Part shown: positions 1 through 5,658 of the stretch, one piece after another
Layout of the letters: every line of letters starts with the position of its first letter
Numbering within the stretch: the stretch's first letter is position 1
Notes under the pieces: generated by a model
The model's input: the letters and a program-made list of their open reading frames with translations, nothing else
The model's database searches: none
What the model was told of the DNA's origin: nothing
Origin: Akkermansiaceae bacterium
GTDB lineage: Bacteria; Verrucomicrobiota; Verrucomicrobiia; Verrucomicrobiales; Akkermansiaceae
Assembly (NCBI GenBank): GCA_028293225.1
Contig: JAQGPE010000045.1
Location: forward strand, 1 to 7,231
Reading direction: 5' to 3'
Length of the DNA: 7,231 nucleotides
Position numbers and translations under genes: made by a program

Positions 1-471
1 GCGGGTGCGGGAGAAGTGATCGGCGGCCTGCGAGTATTCATCGTCGGCGTGGTCGGCGATGGCCATGGCGCGTTCGAGACCGGCGCCCAGATTCTCGTGG
101 TTCCATCCTTCCGGGTTGATCTTCTCGATCTTGCCGAGGTGGTTGGCGAAGCACTTGCGGCACTGCTCAAGGTCTTCCAGTTCCTGGCGCATCTCAAAGA
201 CCTGGCGGTCGATGCGCGTCACGGTTCCTGTGAGTCGCTCGGTTAGTTCAACCTGGGTGGAGACGAACTCGCGTTTCCGCGCGTTCAGGGTCTCGACTTC
301 CTGTTTCTTCCGTTCCAGCTCTTCGCGCTTCTGCTGAAGCTGCTCCAGTTGGACCTGGGCAGCCTGCAGCTTGCCGTCGAAATCGTCGGCAGAACCCCGG
401 TTTTCGGGATTCATTTCAAGCTGGGTGTTGCGGATGCGGATGTGGTGCGTGTGCTCAGTGGCGGGTGGCAT
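1..471 (-). CDS. Coiled-coil protein of unknown function, C-terminus beyond the left edge
   Basis: This reading frame is open on the minus strand from an ATG at 471-469 to the window edge (157 codons, no stop), so the gene is partial at its C-terminus. The first 35 or so residues are polar and His-rich near the start (HTHH). Residues about 36-110 are heptad-like and rich in Q, E, K, R and L (for example QLEQLQQKREELERKKQEVE), so a long coiled coil is expected. A CxxC pair (CRKC) follows at the end of the helix, then a more globular stretch ending the visible part. No signal peptide or membrane segment is visible, so it is probably cytoplasmic. The plus-strand frames here are mirror images of this gene. 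I do not recognise the family. The start is uncertain: an in-frame ATG at 507-505 would add 12 residues (MNWPLFPVLPTG) and one at 414-412 would shorten it. None has a clear Shine-Dalgarno site. It diverges from the methyltransferase gene to its right. Confidence 0.72.
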   Translation of the reverse strand, partial: MPPATEHTHHIRIRNTQLEMNPENRGSADDFDGKLQAAQVQLEQLQQKREELERKKQEVETLNARKREFVSTQVELTERLTGTVTRIDRQVFEMRQELEDLEQCRKCFANHLGKIEKINPEGWNHENLGAGLERAMAIADHADDEYSQAADHFSRTR

Positions 472-510
472 TCCAGTAGGCAGGACGGGGAACAGCGGCC
501 AATTCATACG

Positions 511-526
511 CGAATCCGGATATTCG
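511..526. repeat. Short inverted repeat in the divergent gap
   Basis: CGAAT and ATTCG arms flank a 6-base centre (CCGGAT), and the inner ATCCGGAT is a perfect 8-bp palindrome. It lies between the two divergent genes (coiled-coil protein, minus; RNA methyltransferase, plus), where a shared operator would sit. It overlaps the extra codons only if the minus-strand gene used a start upstream of 507, so it is most likely non-coding. No protein can be assigned to it, and it may be chance. Confidence 0.3.
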
Positions 527-604
527 GGCCAGTAAAATCATCCGCGGAGTGGTGAGTTGTTGGGCTGGAGGCATCCCGGGCTTGAATGCTTCGCGCGGGC
601 TCGC

Positions 605-1216
605 ATGCTTGCGGCAGTGAAGCCACGCCGCCGCGACCCCCGTGAATCTGATGCCCGTGAGAACCGCCATGTACGTGACCGCGGCGAGAAGGAATCCAAC
701 GCCCCCGCTCTGAACGAAGACGATCTGATGGAGATCGTGAAGACGCAGCCGGTGCCCTTCATCCTCATCCTCGACTGCGTGCAGGACCCGCACAATCTGG
801 GCGCGGTGCTGCGGACCGCCGATGGTGCGGGCGTGCATGCGGTGGTCGCGCCGAAGGACAAGGCGGTCGGAATCACCGAAACGGTGCGGCGCATTTCCGT
901 GGGTGCCGCCGATCACGTGCCCTTCGTGCAGGTGACCAATCTGGCCCGCACCATGGAACAGCTCAAGAAAGCCGGACTGTGGTTCGTGGGGACTTCCGAC
1001 CAGGCGACCAAGTCGATTTACGAAATGGACCTGAAAGGTCCGCTGGCACTGGTGCTGGGCGCCGAGGAGAAGGGCATGCGCCGCCTGACGGAGGAAAACT
1101 GCGATTTCCTGGCGCGGATCCCGATGGCGGGAAAAGTGGAATGCCTCAACGTCTCGGTCTCCGCCGGGGTGTGTCTCTATGAAGCGGTCCGCCAGCGAGC
1201 GGCGCTGAAGGCATGA
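605..1216 (+). CDS. rlmB: 23S rRNA 2'-O-methyltransferase, RlmB/TrmH (SPOUT) family, lacking the L30e-like domain
   Basis: A SPOUT-class enzyme expected to transfer a methyl group from SAM to a ribose 2'-OH, most likely 23S rRNA Gm2251 by similarity to RlmB. In the 203-residue reading all three SPOUT motifs are visible: NLGAVLRTAD (64-73, with Asn64 and Arg70), LVLGAEEKGMRR (149-160), and IPMAGKVECLNVSVSAG (172-188) with Asn182, which form the knotted SAM site. The stretches VTNLARTM and YEAVRQR are also typical of RlmB rather than TrmH. Canonical RlmB is about 245 residues and starts with an L30e-like RNA-binding domain. Here that domain is absent and replaced by about 45 residues rich in Arg, Asp and Glu. 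The start is unsettled. ATG 605 is chosen, but a TTG at 557 preceded by GGAG (546-549) would add 16 residues, and GTG 617 is also in frame. Its stop overlaps the next gene by ATGA, implying one operon and coupled translation. Confidence 0.85.
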   Translation: MLAAVKPRRRDPRESDARENRHVRDRGEKESNAPALNEDDLMEIVKTQPVPFILILDCVQDPHNLGAVLRTADGAGVHAVVAPKDKAVGITETVRRISVGAADHVPFVQVTNLARTMEQLKKAGLWFVGTSDQATKSIYEMDLKGPLALVLGAEEKGMRRLTEENCDFLARIPMAGKVECLNVSVSAGVCLYEAVRQRAALKA

Positions 1217-2025
1217 AGGAGCCGGTCCGCATTCTTTCGGATCTTCATCTGGGGCACCGGGTCTCGCGGATCACAAAGGTGGAGAGCCTGCGGCCCCTGG
1301 TCGCCGGAGCCCGGACGGTCGTCTTCAATGGCGACACCTGGCAGGAGCTGGCCAGGCTGTTCCGCGAATCGTCCGGTGCGATGCTGGAAGAGCTCAGGCA
1401 ACTCTGCCGGGAGGAAGGCGCCGAGCCGCTGTTCCTTCCCGGAAATCACGACCCCGGCTGGGATGGCCAGGGCTGGGCGGAGCTGGCCGGAGGCAAGATC
1501 CTGGTCGTGCACGGCGATGCGCTTTTTGCCGAAGGCTCTCCCTGGAGCCGTGAGGCATTTTCGCGTGGCGCGATCGTGCAGGAACTCTGGGACCAGCATC
1601 GAAACGCCGCCTCCGATCCGGCGGAACGCATCCTGTTGGCGCGGAAAATCGCCGTCGCCCTGCGTACCGTGGAATACCCGCGTGGGAAAAAGCTGTGGCA
1701 CCGCGTGCTTGAGGCGGTGCGTCCGCCGCGCCGCGCCTACCAGATGCTGCGGGTCTGGGCGACCCAGGCGGATGCGGCCGCGGAGTTTGCCGAACGCTAT
1801 TTTCCGCGGGCGGAAGTGGTGGTCATCGGTCACTTCCATCGCGCCGGGATCTGGCAGCGCCGCGGCAGACTGGTGTTGAATCTGGGTTCGTATATGAACC
1901 CCGGAGCGGCGCTCTGGGCCGAATATGACCGCGGCGTGCTGACCTGCGGAAAGGTCGATGAAACGGCCGAGCCCTACCAAATGGGGAAGAGGCTCGGCGT
2001 GTGGCGGATTGCCCGGTCCTTGTGA
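1213..2025 (+). CDS. Calcineurin-like metallophosphoesterase
   Basis: A 270-residue two-metal phosphoesterase. The full set of family motifs is present in order: SDLHLGH (Asp10, His12), FNGDTW (Asp41), LPGNHD (Asn78, His79, Asp80), VVHGD (His100) and VIGHFH (His207, His209). These are the ligands for two divalent metals and the residues that position the phosphate. Between the HGD and GHFH motifs lies a roughly 100-residue, mostly helical insert rich in Arg and aromatic residues, reminiscent of the lid of LpxH-type enzymes. However, the GDxxE/D and GNRD signatures of true LpxH are not matched, so lipid A precursor hydrolysis is only one possibility; nucleotide or other phosphoester substrates are equally open. 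There is no signal peptide, so it is likely cytoplasmic. Its ATG overlaps the stop of the RNA methyltransferase gene (ATGA), with GAAGG just upstream. It ends 28 bases from the convergent sufT gene, with no evident terminator in between. Confidence 0.88.
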   Translation: MKEPVRILSDLHLGHRVSRITKVESLRPLVAGARTVVFNGDTWQELARLFRESSGAMLEELRQLCREEGAEPLFLPGNHDPGWDGQGWAELAGGKILVVHGDALFAEGSPWSREAFSRGAIVQELWDQHRNAASDPAERILLARKIAVALRTVEYPRGKKLWHRVLEAVRPPRRAYQMLRVWATQADAAAEFAERYFPRAEVVVIGHFHRAGIWQRRGRLVLNLGSYMNPGAALWAEYDRGVLTCGKVDETAEPYQMGKRLGVWRIARSL

Positions 2026-2053
2026 GCAGCTGAAGGGCTCCCCTCACTCCGGC

Positions 2054-2599
2054 TCAGATCATCCCGAGCTTCATCTTGCCCTCTTCGGAGATCATGTCCT
2101 GGTTCCAGGCCGGGTCCCAGACGAGCTCGACCTGGGCATCGTCGATGCCCTCGATCGTCATGATCTTCGACTGCGCATCCGCGGCGATGACCGGGCCCAT
2201 GCCGCAACCGGGGGCGGTGAGGGTCATCTTCACGACCACGGTTTTCTTGCTGTCGTGGTCTTCGATCCCGCAGTCGTAGACCAGGCCGAGATTGACGATG
2301 TCCACCGGGATCTCCGGGTCGTAGACGCTTTTGAGCTGCGCCCAGACCTGCTCTTCCAGCGGGGCATCCTTCAGGCGCTCGGCCTCGGCGTGCTTGACCT
2401 TCTCTGTCTCGAGATCGACGCCCAGAGCATCGGCATCCTTCGATGAAATGCGGGCGAGGCCGGCGGAGGTGGCGACGGTGTAGGTGCCGCCCAGACGCTG
2501 GGTGATGTAAACCGGGGTTCCGACCGGGAGAGTGATGGTGTCGCCGCTCGGGATCTGGACGGCATCCACTTCGCGGGCGAGCGTGATTTCCTCGTGCAT
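2054..2599 (-). CDS. sufT: SufT, Fe-S cluster assembly/maturation protein (DUF59/MIP18 family)
   Basis: A 181-residue protein of the long SufT type, thought to assist maturation of Fe-S proteins in the cytoplasm. Residues 1-60 form the N-terminal region specific to the long SufT form (PSGDTITLPVGTPVYITQ, LGGTYTV, ending in KDADALG). Residues about 80-181 are the MIP18/DUF59 domain, with the DPEIPVDIVNLGLVYD signature (94-109), the TLTAPGCGMGP motif containing the conserved Cys132, and the C-terminal VELVWDPAWNQDMIS segment (157-171). Length matches the family (about 175-180). The ATG at 2599-2597 is preceded by AGGCG. The frame stays open to 2743, but the extra 48 residues (Arg- and Ala-rich, overlapping the divergent gene) look non-coding. 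No other suf gene is visible in this window, although sufT often sits beside sufBCDS. It is transcribed towards the metallophosphoesterase gene and diverges from the AsmA-like gene. Confidence 0.93.
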   Translation of the reverse strand: MHEEITLAREVDAVQIPSGDTITLPVGTPVYITQRLGGTYTVATSAGLARISSKDADALGVDLETEKVKHAEAERLKDAPLEEQVWAQLKSVYDPEIPVDIVNLGLVYDCGIEDHDSKKTVVVKMTLTAPGCGMGPVIAADAQSKIMTIEGIDDAQVELVWDPAWNQDMISEEGKMKLGMI

Positions 2600-2675
2600 G
2601 CGCCTAGTGTAGACGGCGGCGGTTTTCGCGCAAGCGGCTTGCGGCCCATCGTGAAAGGCGGCAGCTTGACGGCGT
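2600..2675. promoter_or_regulatory. Divergent gap between sufT and the AsmA-like gene
   Basis: These 76 bases must hold the start signals for both divergent genes. A TTGACG (2666-2671) matches a -35 box but sits too close to the AsmA-like ATG (2676) to serve it from the chosen start, so it is not called as a promoter. No terminator or strong repeat is seen. Confidence 0.3.
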
Positions 2676-4271
2676 ATGAGCAGCCGTAGGCAACGCCGCA
2701 GGAGCGCAGCGGCTGGAACGAGCTCCAAGAGGAGATGGGGCACGCGGATTCTGGCGGGCGGCCTGGTGGCGGCGGTCGTGATCGCGGGGGGCGGCTACCT
2801 TTTCCTGGGGAGATGGCTGCATGGCGAGGGCTTTCGCCGGACGATCTCCGAGAGTGCGGGCAAGGCGACGCGGACCCACGCGGAGTTCGGGATTTTCGAA
2901 TGGAGCGGCTCGCGCCTGCAGACACCGTCCTTTTCCGCCGTGGGGGATTCGCTGGTGAAAAAGGTCGATGCCAAGGCGCTCCAGGTCGACATCGGCCTGT
3001 CGGCGGCCTGGCACGGGATCCTGCAGGTGGATGATGCCCACCTGCGGAGCATCGACGTGGAGCTGGATTCCACCGCGCCCGCGGTGAAGCCGATTTCCGG
3101 AGAGCTGCCCGGCGACGAGGGGAAAAAGAAGGACGCCCGATGGTATGACCGCTTCATCCCTCACGAGATCGATCTGAAGAAAGTCGAGGTCGACACGTCC
3201 TCGCTGAAGGTCGCCTCCAAAAGCGGTGACATTTTTTCCCGCGGAACCGCCTGGCGGGTTGAGCCCGGCGATCAGAAAGGCAGCTACCAGGCGAGAGCGA
3301 GCGGCGGGAAATTGACCCTGCCTTTCAAATGGGCTCCCCCCATGGAACTGGGAGTGGCGATGCTGAAATATTCCGACGACACGCTTTACCTGAAGGATGC
3401 GGATTTCCAGGTCTATCAGAGTGGTCAGCTTGATTTGAGCGGTCAGATGTCGCTGAAAGGGAACGGCTACCATTTCGACGGCGACCTCCGCGATGTGAAC
3501 TGTGCGGAGATTCTGGAGGGGGATTGGAAAAAGCGGCTCGCGGGCACTTTCAAAACCTCCTTTGCGGTGGGGAACCCCACCGGAGCTCCGGAAGTGACGG
3601 GAAGCCTGGTACTTGCCGACGCGGTGCTGACGGCGCTGCCGCTGCTGGACACGCTTTCCGCCTATGCCGACACGGCGCGCTTCCGCCGGATTTCACTGCA
3701 GGAGGCCAGCTGTGGCTATGCCTGGGAGGACGGCGCGCTGCGGCTGAGCCGGGTGGTGCTGTCCTCCAACGGGCTGATCAGGCTCGAGGGCTTCCTGAAT
3801 GTCAGCAAAGCCCGCCAGCTTGATGGCGTCTTCCGTCTGGGCCTGGCGCCGGGGACGCTGGCCCGGATCCCAGGGGCGGAAACCGACGTCTTTCTGCCGG
3901 GGGAGAAGCAACTGCTGTGGACTGCGCTCAGGATCAGCGGGACTCTGGATCATCCGCAGGAGGATCTCAGCGAGCGGCTGGTCGCGGCGGCCGGCGCGCG
4001 GATGTTCGAATATATCCCGGAGACGGGCGAGAAGGTGCTGAAGTTCACCAACGATGTCATCGGCGAAAAGCTGCCCGACGCGCTCCGCCAGGGCGCGGAG
4101 GTGGTCGGTCCCGAGGCGATCGAGCGCGGAAAAGCGGCGCTCGATCAGGGCAAGGAGGTCATCCGCGACGCCAAGGGAATCGCGAATGACGTAGGCGACA
4201 TCTTTGACGTTCTGCGCGGCCGGGAGCCGCCTCCGGCACGCGAGCCCCGCAAGCCGAAGGAAGGCGAGTGA
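2676..4271 (+). CDS. Single-pass AsmA-like envelope protein
   Basis: A 531-residue protein with a short Arg-rich cytoplasmic start (residues 3-23), one membrane helix at about 25-45 (ILAGGLVAAVVIAGGGYLFLG) and a large periplasmic part. There is no good signal peptidase site, so it should stay anchored in the inner membrane. The periplasmic part is rich in alternating beta-strand segments (DIGLSAAW, LDLSGQMSLKGNGYHFDGDL, GSLVLADAVLTALPLLDTLS, VLSSNGLIRLEGFLNV, LLWTALRISGTLDHP), the pattern of AsmA/TamB/DUF748-like proteins, some of which carry lipids between membranes. The ISGTLDHPQEDLSERL segment resembles the closing region of AsmA C-terminal domains. After about residue 425 the protein becomes helical and amphipathic (FEYIPETGEKVLKF, ERGKAALDQGKEVIRDAKG) and ends in a Pro/Arg/Lys tail. 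The AsmA assignment rests on architecture, not on a diagnostic motif. The start ATG has no near Shine-Dalgarno site. It ends 19 bases before the convergent secreted-protein gene. Confidence 0.82.
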   Translation: MSSRRQRRRSAAAGTSSKRRWGTRILAGGLVAAVVIAGGGYLFLGRWLHGEGFRRTISESAGKATRTHAEFGIFEWSGSRLQTPSFSAVGDSLVKKVDAKALQVDIGLSAAWHGILQVDDAHLRSIDVELDSTAPAVKPISGELPGDEGKKKDARWYDRFIPHEIDLKKVEVDTSSLKVASKSGDIFSRGTAWRVEPGDQKGSYQARASGGKLTLPFKWAPPMELGVAMLKYSDDTLYLKDADFQVYQSGQLDLSGQMSLKGNGYHFDGDLRDVNCAEILEGDWKKRLAGTFKTSFAVGNPTGAPEVTGSLVLADAVLTALPLLDTLSAYADTARFRRISLQEASCGYAWEDGALRLSRVVLSSNGLIRLEGFLNVSKARQLDGVFRLGLAPGTLARIPGAETDVFLPGEKQLLWTALRISGTLDHPQEDLSERLVAAAGARMFEYIPETGEKVLKFTNDVIGEKLPDALRQGAEVVGPEAIERGKAALDQGKEVIRDAKGIANDVGDIFDVLRGREPPPAREPRKPKEGE

Positions 4272-4290
4272 ATGAGCCGGGAGCCAGTGT

Positions 4291-4848
4291 TTATTTGTTG
4301 ATCGTCAGTCGCTTGGCCTTGCCGCTCTGCCAGGCGGACTGGACGCTTTTGTAGATGGCGTCCAGGTCCTTGAGGTCCATGATGCGGTATTCGATCATCC
4401 CGGCGTGGGTGGTGGCCGGGTAGGTCTTCTGGGCCATGTTGTGGACGTCCGTGCCGGCCTTTTCAGCGGCCTCATCGACCAGGCCTTGGGCACGGGTGAC
4501 CGCGCGGGCCACCGGCGCCGCTTTGCCCTCCGTCAGCGTGTCCGCCACCGGTGCGATGTGGTAGAAGCGGGCGAGACTGCGGCCGCCCGAGTCCACGGTG
4601 ACTTCGTTGACGATCAGATTTCCGTCGAGCAGGTACTGGCTTTTGCTGATGGAGACGATTTTATCGAGCGCGGTCATGAAATCGCCATCCTCGAACTTCA
4701 CCTCCCAGAAGCGCGGCACGCCGTCTTCCTCGGTCGACTTGGATTCGCCTTTGTTGTCCCCGCCGTTTTGTTTGCCGTTGCCTTGCTGGGAGTAGGCGGG
4801 GGAAAGAGCGAGCAGGCCGAGCAGGAGAAAGAGAGTCGTCTTTTTCAT
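4291..4848 (-). CDS. Small secreted protein of unknown function
   Basis: A 185-residue protein with a clear Sec signal peptide: MKK, a hydrophobic core (TLFLLLGLLALS) and a probable signal peptidase I site after AYS (residue 20). The mature protein begins with a Gln/Gly/Asn/Lys/Glu-rich linker (21-43), then a compact domain (about 45-185) with FWEVKFEDGDFMTALDKIVSISKSQ and a C-terminal part with MIEYRIMDLKDLDAIYKSVQSAW. There is no lipobox and there are no cysteines in the mature chain. I recognise no family, so the role in the periplasm or outside the cell is open. The frame is open to 5061, but the residues before MKK do not look coding and overlap the divergent rppH gene, so the signal-peptide Met is taken as start. 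There is no Shine-Dalgarno site in front of it. Stop codons of this gene and the AsmA-like gene are 19 bases apart. Confidence 0.85.
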   Translation of the reverse strand: MKKTTLFLLLGLLALSPAYSQQGNGKQNGGDNKGESKSTEEDGVPRFWEVKFEDGDFMTALDKIVSISKSQYLLDGNLIVNEVTVDSGGRSLARFYHIAPVADTLTEGKAAPVARAVTRAQGLVDEAAEKAGTDVHNMAQKTYPATTHAGMIEYRIMDLKDLDAIYKSVQSAWQSGKAKRLTINK

Positions 4849-4956
4849 CGTGGCCGGAAGTTGGCTCAAGCAAGGGCGGTTGGCCAGCGCGGGAAGCGTT
4901 ATTTCGGCAAAGTTAAAGATTGAGCCTGGTGGGGCCTTGGTCTCTATTCCTCGTCC
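4849..4956. promoter_or_regulatory. Divergent gap between the secreted-protein gene and rppH
   Basis: These 108 bases separate two divergent starts and should contain both promoters. The stretch 4897-4920 (around TTATTT and TTAAAGAT) is clearly more AT-rich than its surroundings and is the likeliest place for promoter melting, but no well-spaced -35/-10 pair can be named on either strand. GGCTCAA (4863-4869) and TTGAGCC (4920-4926) form a widely spaced inverted pair that may be chance. Confidence 0.35.
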
Positions 4957-5421
4957 GTGGTCAAATTCCGCCCCAATGTCGCAGCCCTCATCGTCAAAAA
5001 GACGGGTGAGCTGTTGATCTGCGAGCGCTACACGATCCCCGGAGCCTGGCAATTTCCGCAAGGCGGAGTGGATGCCGGCGAGTCTGACGAAGAGGCTCTT
5101 TTCAGGGAGGTACGTGAAGAGGTAGGGTTACTTCCGGCACATTACGAGGTAATCAAAACCCGTGGAGGCTACCGGTACCTATATCCTGAAGAAGTCCGCT
5201 TTAAAAAGATGCGGAAGCACGGCTGCCATGGACAGCAGCAAACCTACTTCCAATGCCTGCTGGGGGACCACGCCCCCGAAATCAATGTGAATCAGAAGCC
5301 GCGGGAGTTTGGCACCTACCGCTGGATCCTGCCGGAAGAATTCGATCTCGATTGGCTCCCCCCCTTCAAGCGAGACGTTTACCGGCAGGTCATGGCTGAT
5401 TTTTTCGATATAAGCCTGTAG
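4957..5421 (+). CDS. rppH: RppH-like NUDIX hydrolase (RNA 5' pyrophosphohydrolase)
   Basis: A 154-residue NUDIX enzyme. The Nudix box is complete at residues 36-58 (Gly36, Glu42, Arg50-Glu51, Glu54-Glu55, Gly57), which binds the catalytic metal. Features shared with E. coli RppH, which removes pyrophosphate from the 5' end of mRNAs and so starts their decay, lie outside the box: FRPNVA at the start, WQFPQGG just before the box, HGQQQTYF (91-98), EIN (108-110) with EFGTYRW, and PFKRDVYRQVMADF at the end. Related plant-type or bacterial Ap4A hydrolases share several of these, so the substrate could also be a dinucleoside polyphosphate. The start is a GTG (4957) that places FRPNVA at residues 4-9; no Shine-Dalgarno site is seen. 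It is followed by a 237-base non-coding leader and terminator before the signalling methyltransferase gene, so the two are probably separate units. Confidence 0.87.
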   Translation: MVKFRPNVAALIVKKTGELLICERYTIPGAWQFPQGGVDAGESDEEALFREVREEVGLLPAHYEVIKTRGGYRYLYPEEVRFKKMRKHGCHGQQQTYFQCLLGDHAPEINVNQKPREFGTYRWILPEEFDLDWLPPFKRDVYRQVMADFFDISL

Positions 5422-5658
5422 AAAACAGTCTGTTAGAACAGTTAAATAAAGGGGGATGAAACTTGCGGGAAATGCGTTCCGGGAAGTTGAAGCTGCGGCC
5501 GCTCTTTGCGCCTCCGCCGTCCTTCCGTCGTCCTTTGTTACGAATGCTGAAGCATTCTTCCACGGCTGCTTGATTGCAGTCTTGCGCCACCCGGGCCACA
5601 AGCTTGCCCGGGCGGCCGTTTTTTCCTTCCGTGACATTCACGCCAACCAATTCCGCTG
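5422..5658 (+). other. Structured non-coding leader or small RNA region
   Basis: This gap holds several inverted repeats in a row: CTGTT-AG-AACAG (5430-5441), a GAATGCT/AGCATTC hairpin (5542-5557), a small hairpin closed by CTGC/GCAG (5564-5581), and the terminator stem (5586-5616). The GCGGCCGC at 5495-5502 can pair with the right arm of the terminator. A short frame (5456-5659, 67 residues) runs through it but crosses the terminator and has GGGGG directly touching its ATG, so it is not called as a gene. It could be the 3' untranslated region of rppH, a small RNA, or an attenuating leader of the next gene. Confidence 0.45.
5586..5624 (+). terminator. Intrinsic transcription terminator
   Basis: An 11-bp GC-rich stem with one A-C mismatch (5586-5596 with 5606-5616, core CCCGGGC/GCCCGGG) encloses a 9-base loop (CACAAGCTT) and is followed by CG and six T residues (5619-5624). 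The orientation is plus. It lies 165 bases after the rppH stop and 34 bases before the ATG of the methyltransferase gene, closer to the downstream gene than is usual for a simple end-of-gene terminator. Confidence 0.85.

Noticed and set aside
1177..1980. Long minus-strand open frame (267 codons) opposite the metallophosphoesterase gene
   Set aside because: It mirrors a plus-strand gene with all metallophosphoesterase motifs; its translation is Arg/His/Pro-rich without any family motif, as expected for the antisense of a GC-rich gene.
1958..2446. Plus-strand open frame (162 codons) across the end of the phosphoesterase gene and sufT
   Set aside because: It is antisense to the conserved DUF59 region of sufT; the real gene is on the minus strand.
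2600..2743. N-terminal extension of sufT to 2743
   Set aside because: The extra residues are Arg/Ala/Leu-rich, overlap the divergent AsmA-like gene and are not part of the SufT family; the ATG at 2599 fits the usual length.
2604..3473. Minus-strand open frame (289 codons) opposite the AsmA-like gene
   Set aside because: It overlaps both sufT and the AsmA-like gene and has a composition typical of antisense frames in GC-rich DNA.
4863..4926. GGCTCAA/TTGAGCC inverted pair in the secreted-protein/rppH gap
   Set aside because: The arms are only 7 bases long and 50 bases apart, so chance is a sufficient explanation.
4849..5061. N-terminal extension of the secreted protein to 5061
   Set aside because: It would bury a clear signal peptide in the middle of the protein and overlaps the divergent rppH gene.
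5430..5441. CTGTT-AG-AACAG as a LexA/SOS operator
   Set aside because: The spacing and half-sites do not match the known LexA boxes (CTG-N10-CAG, GAAC-N4-GTTC), and no SOS gene is adjacent.
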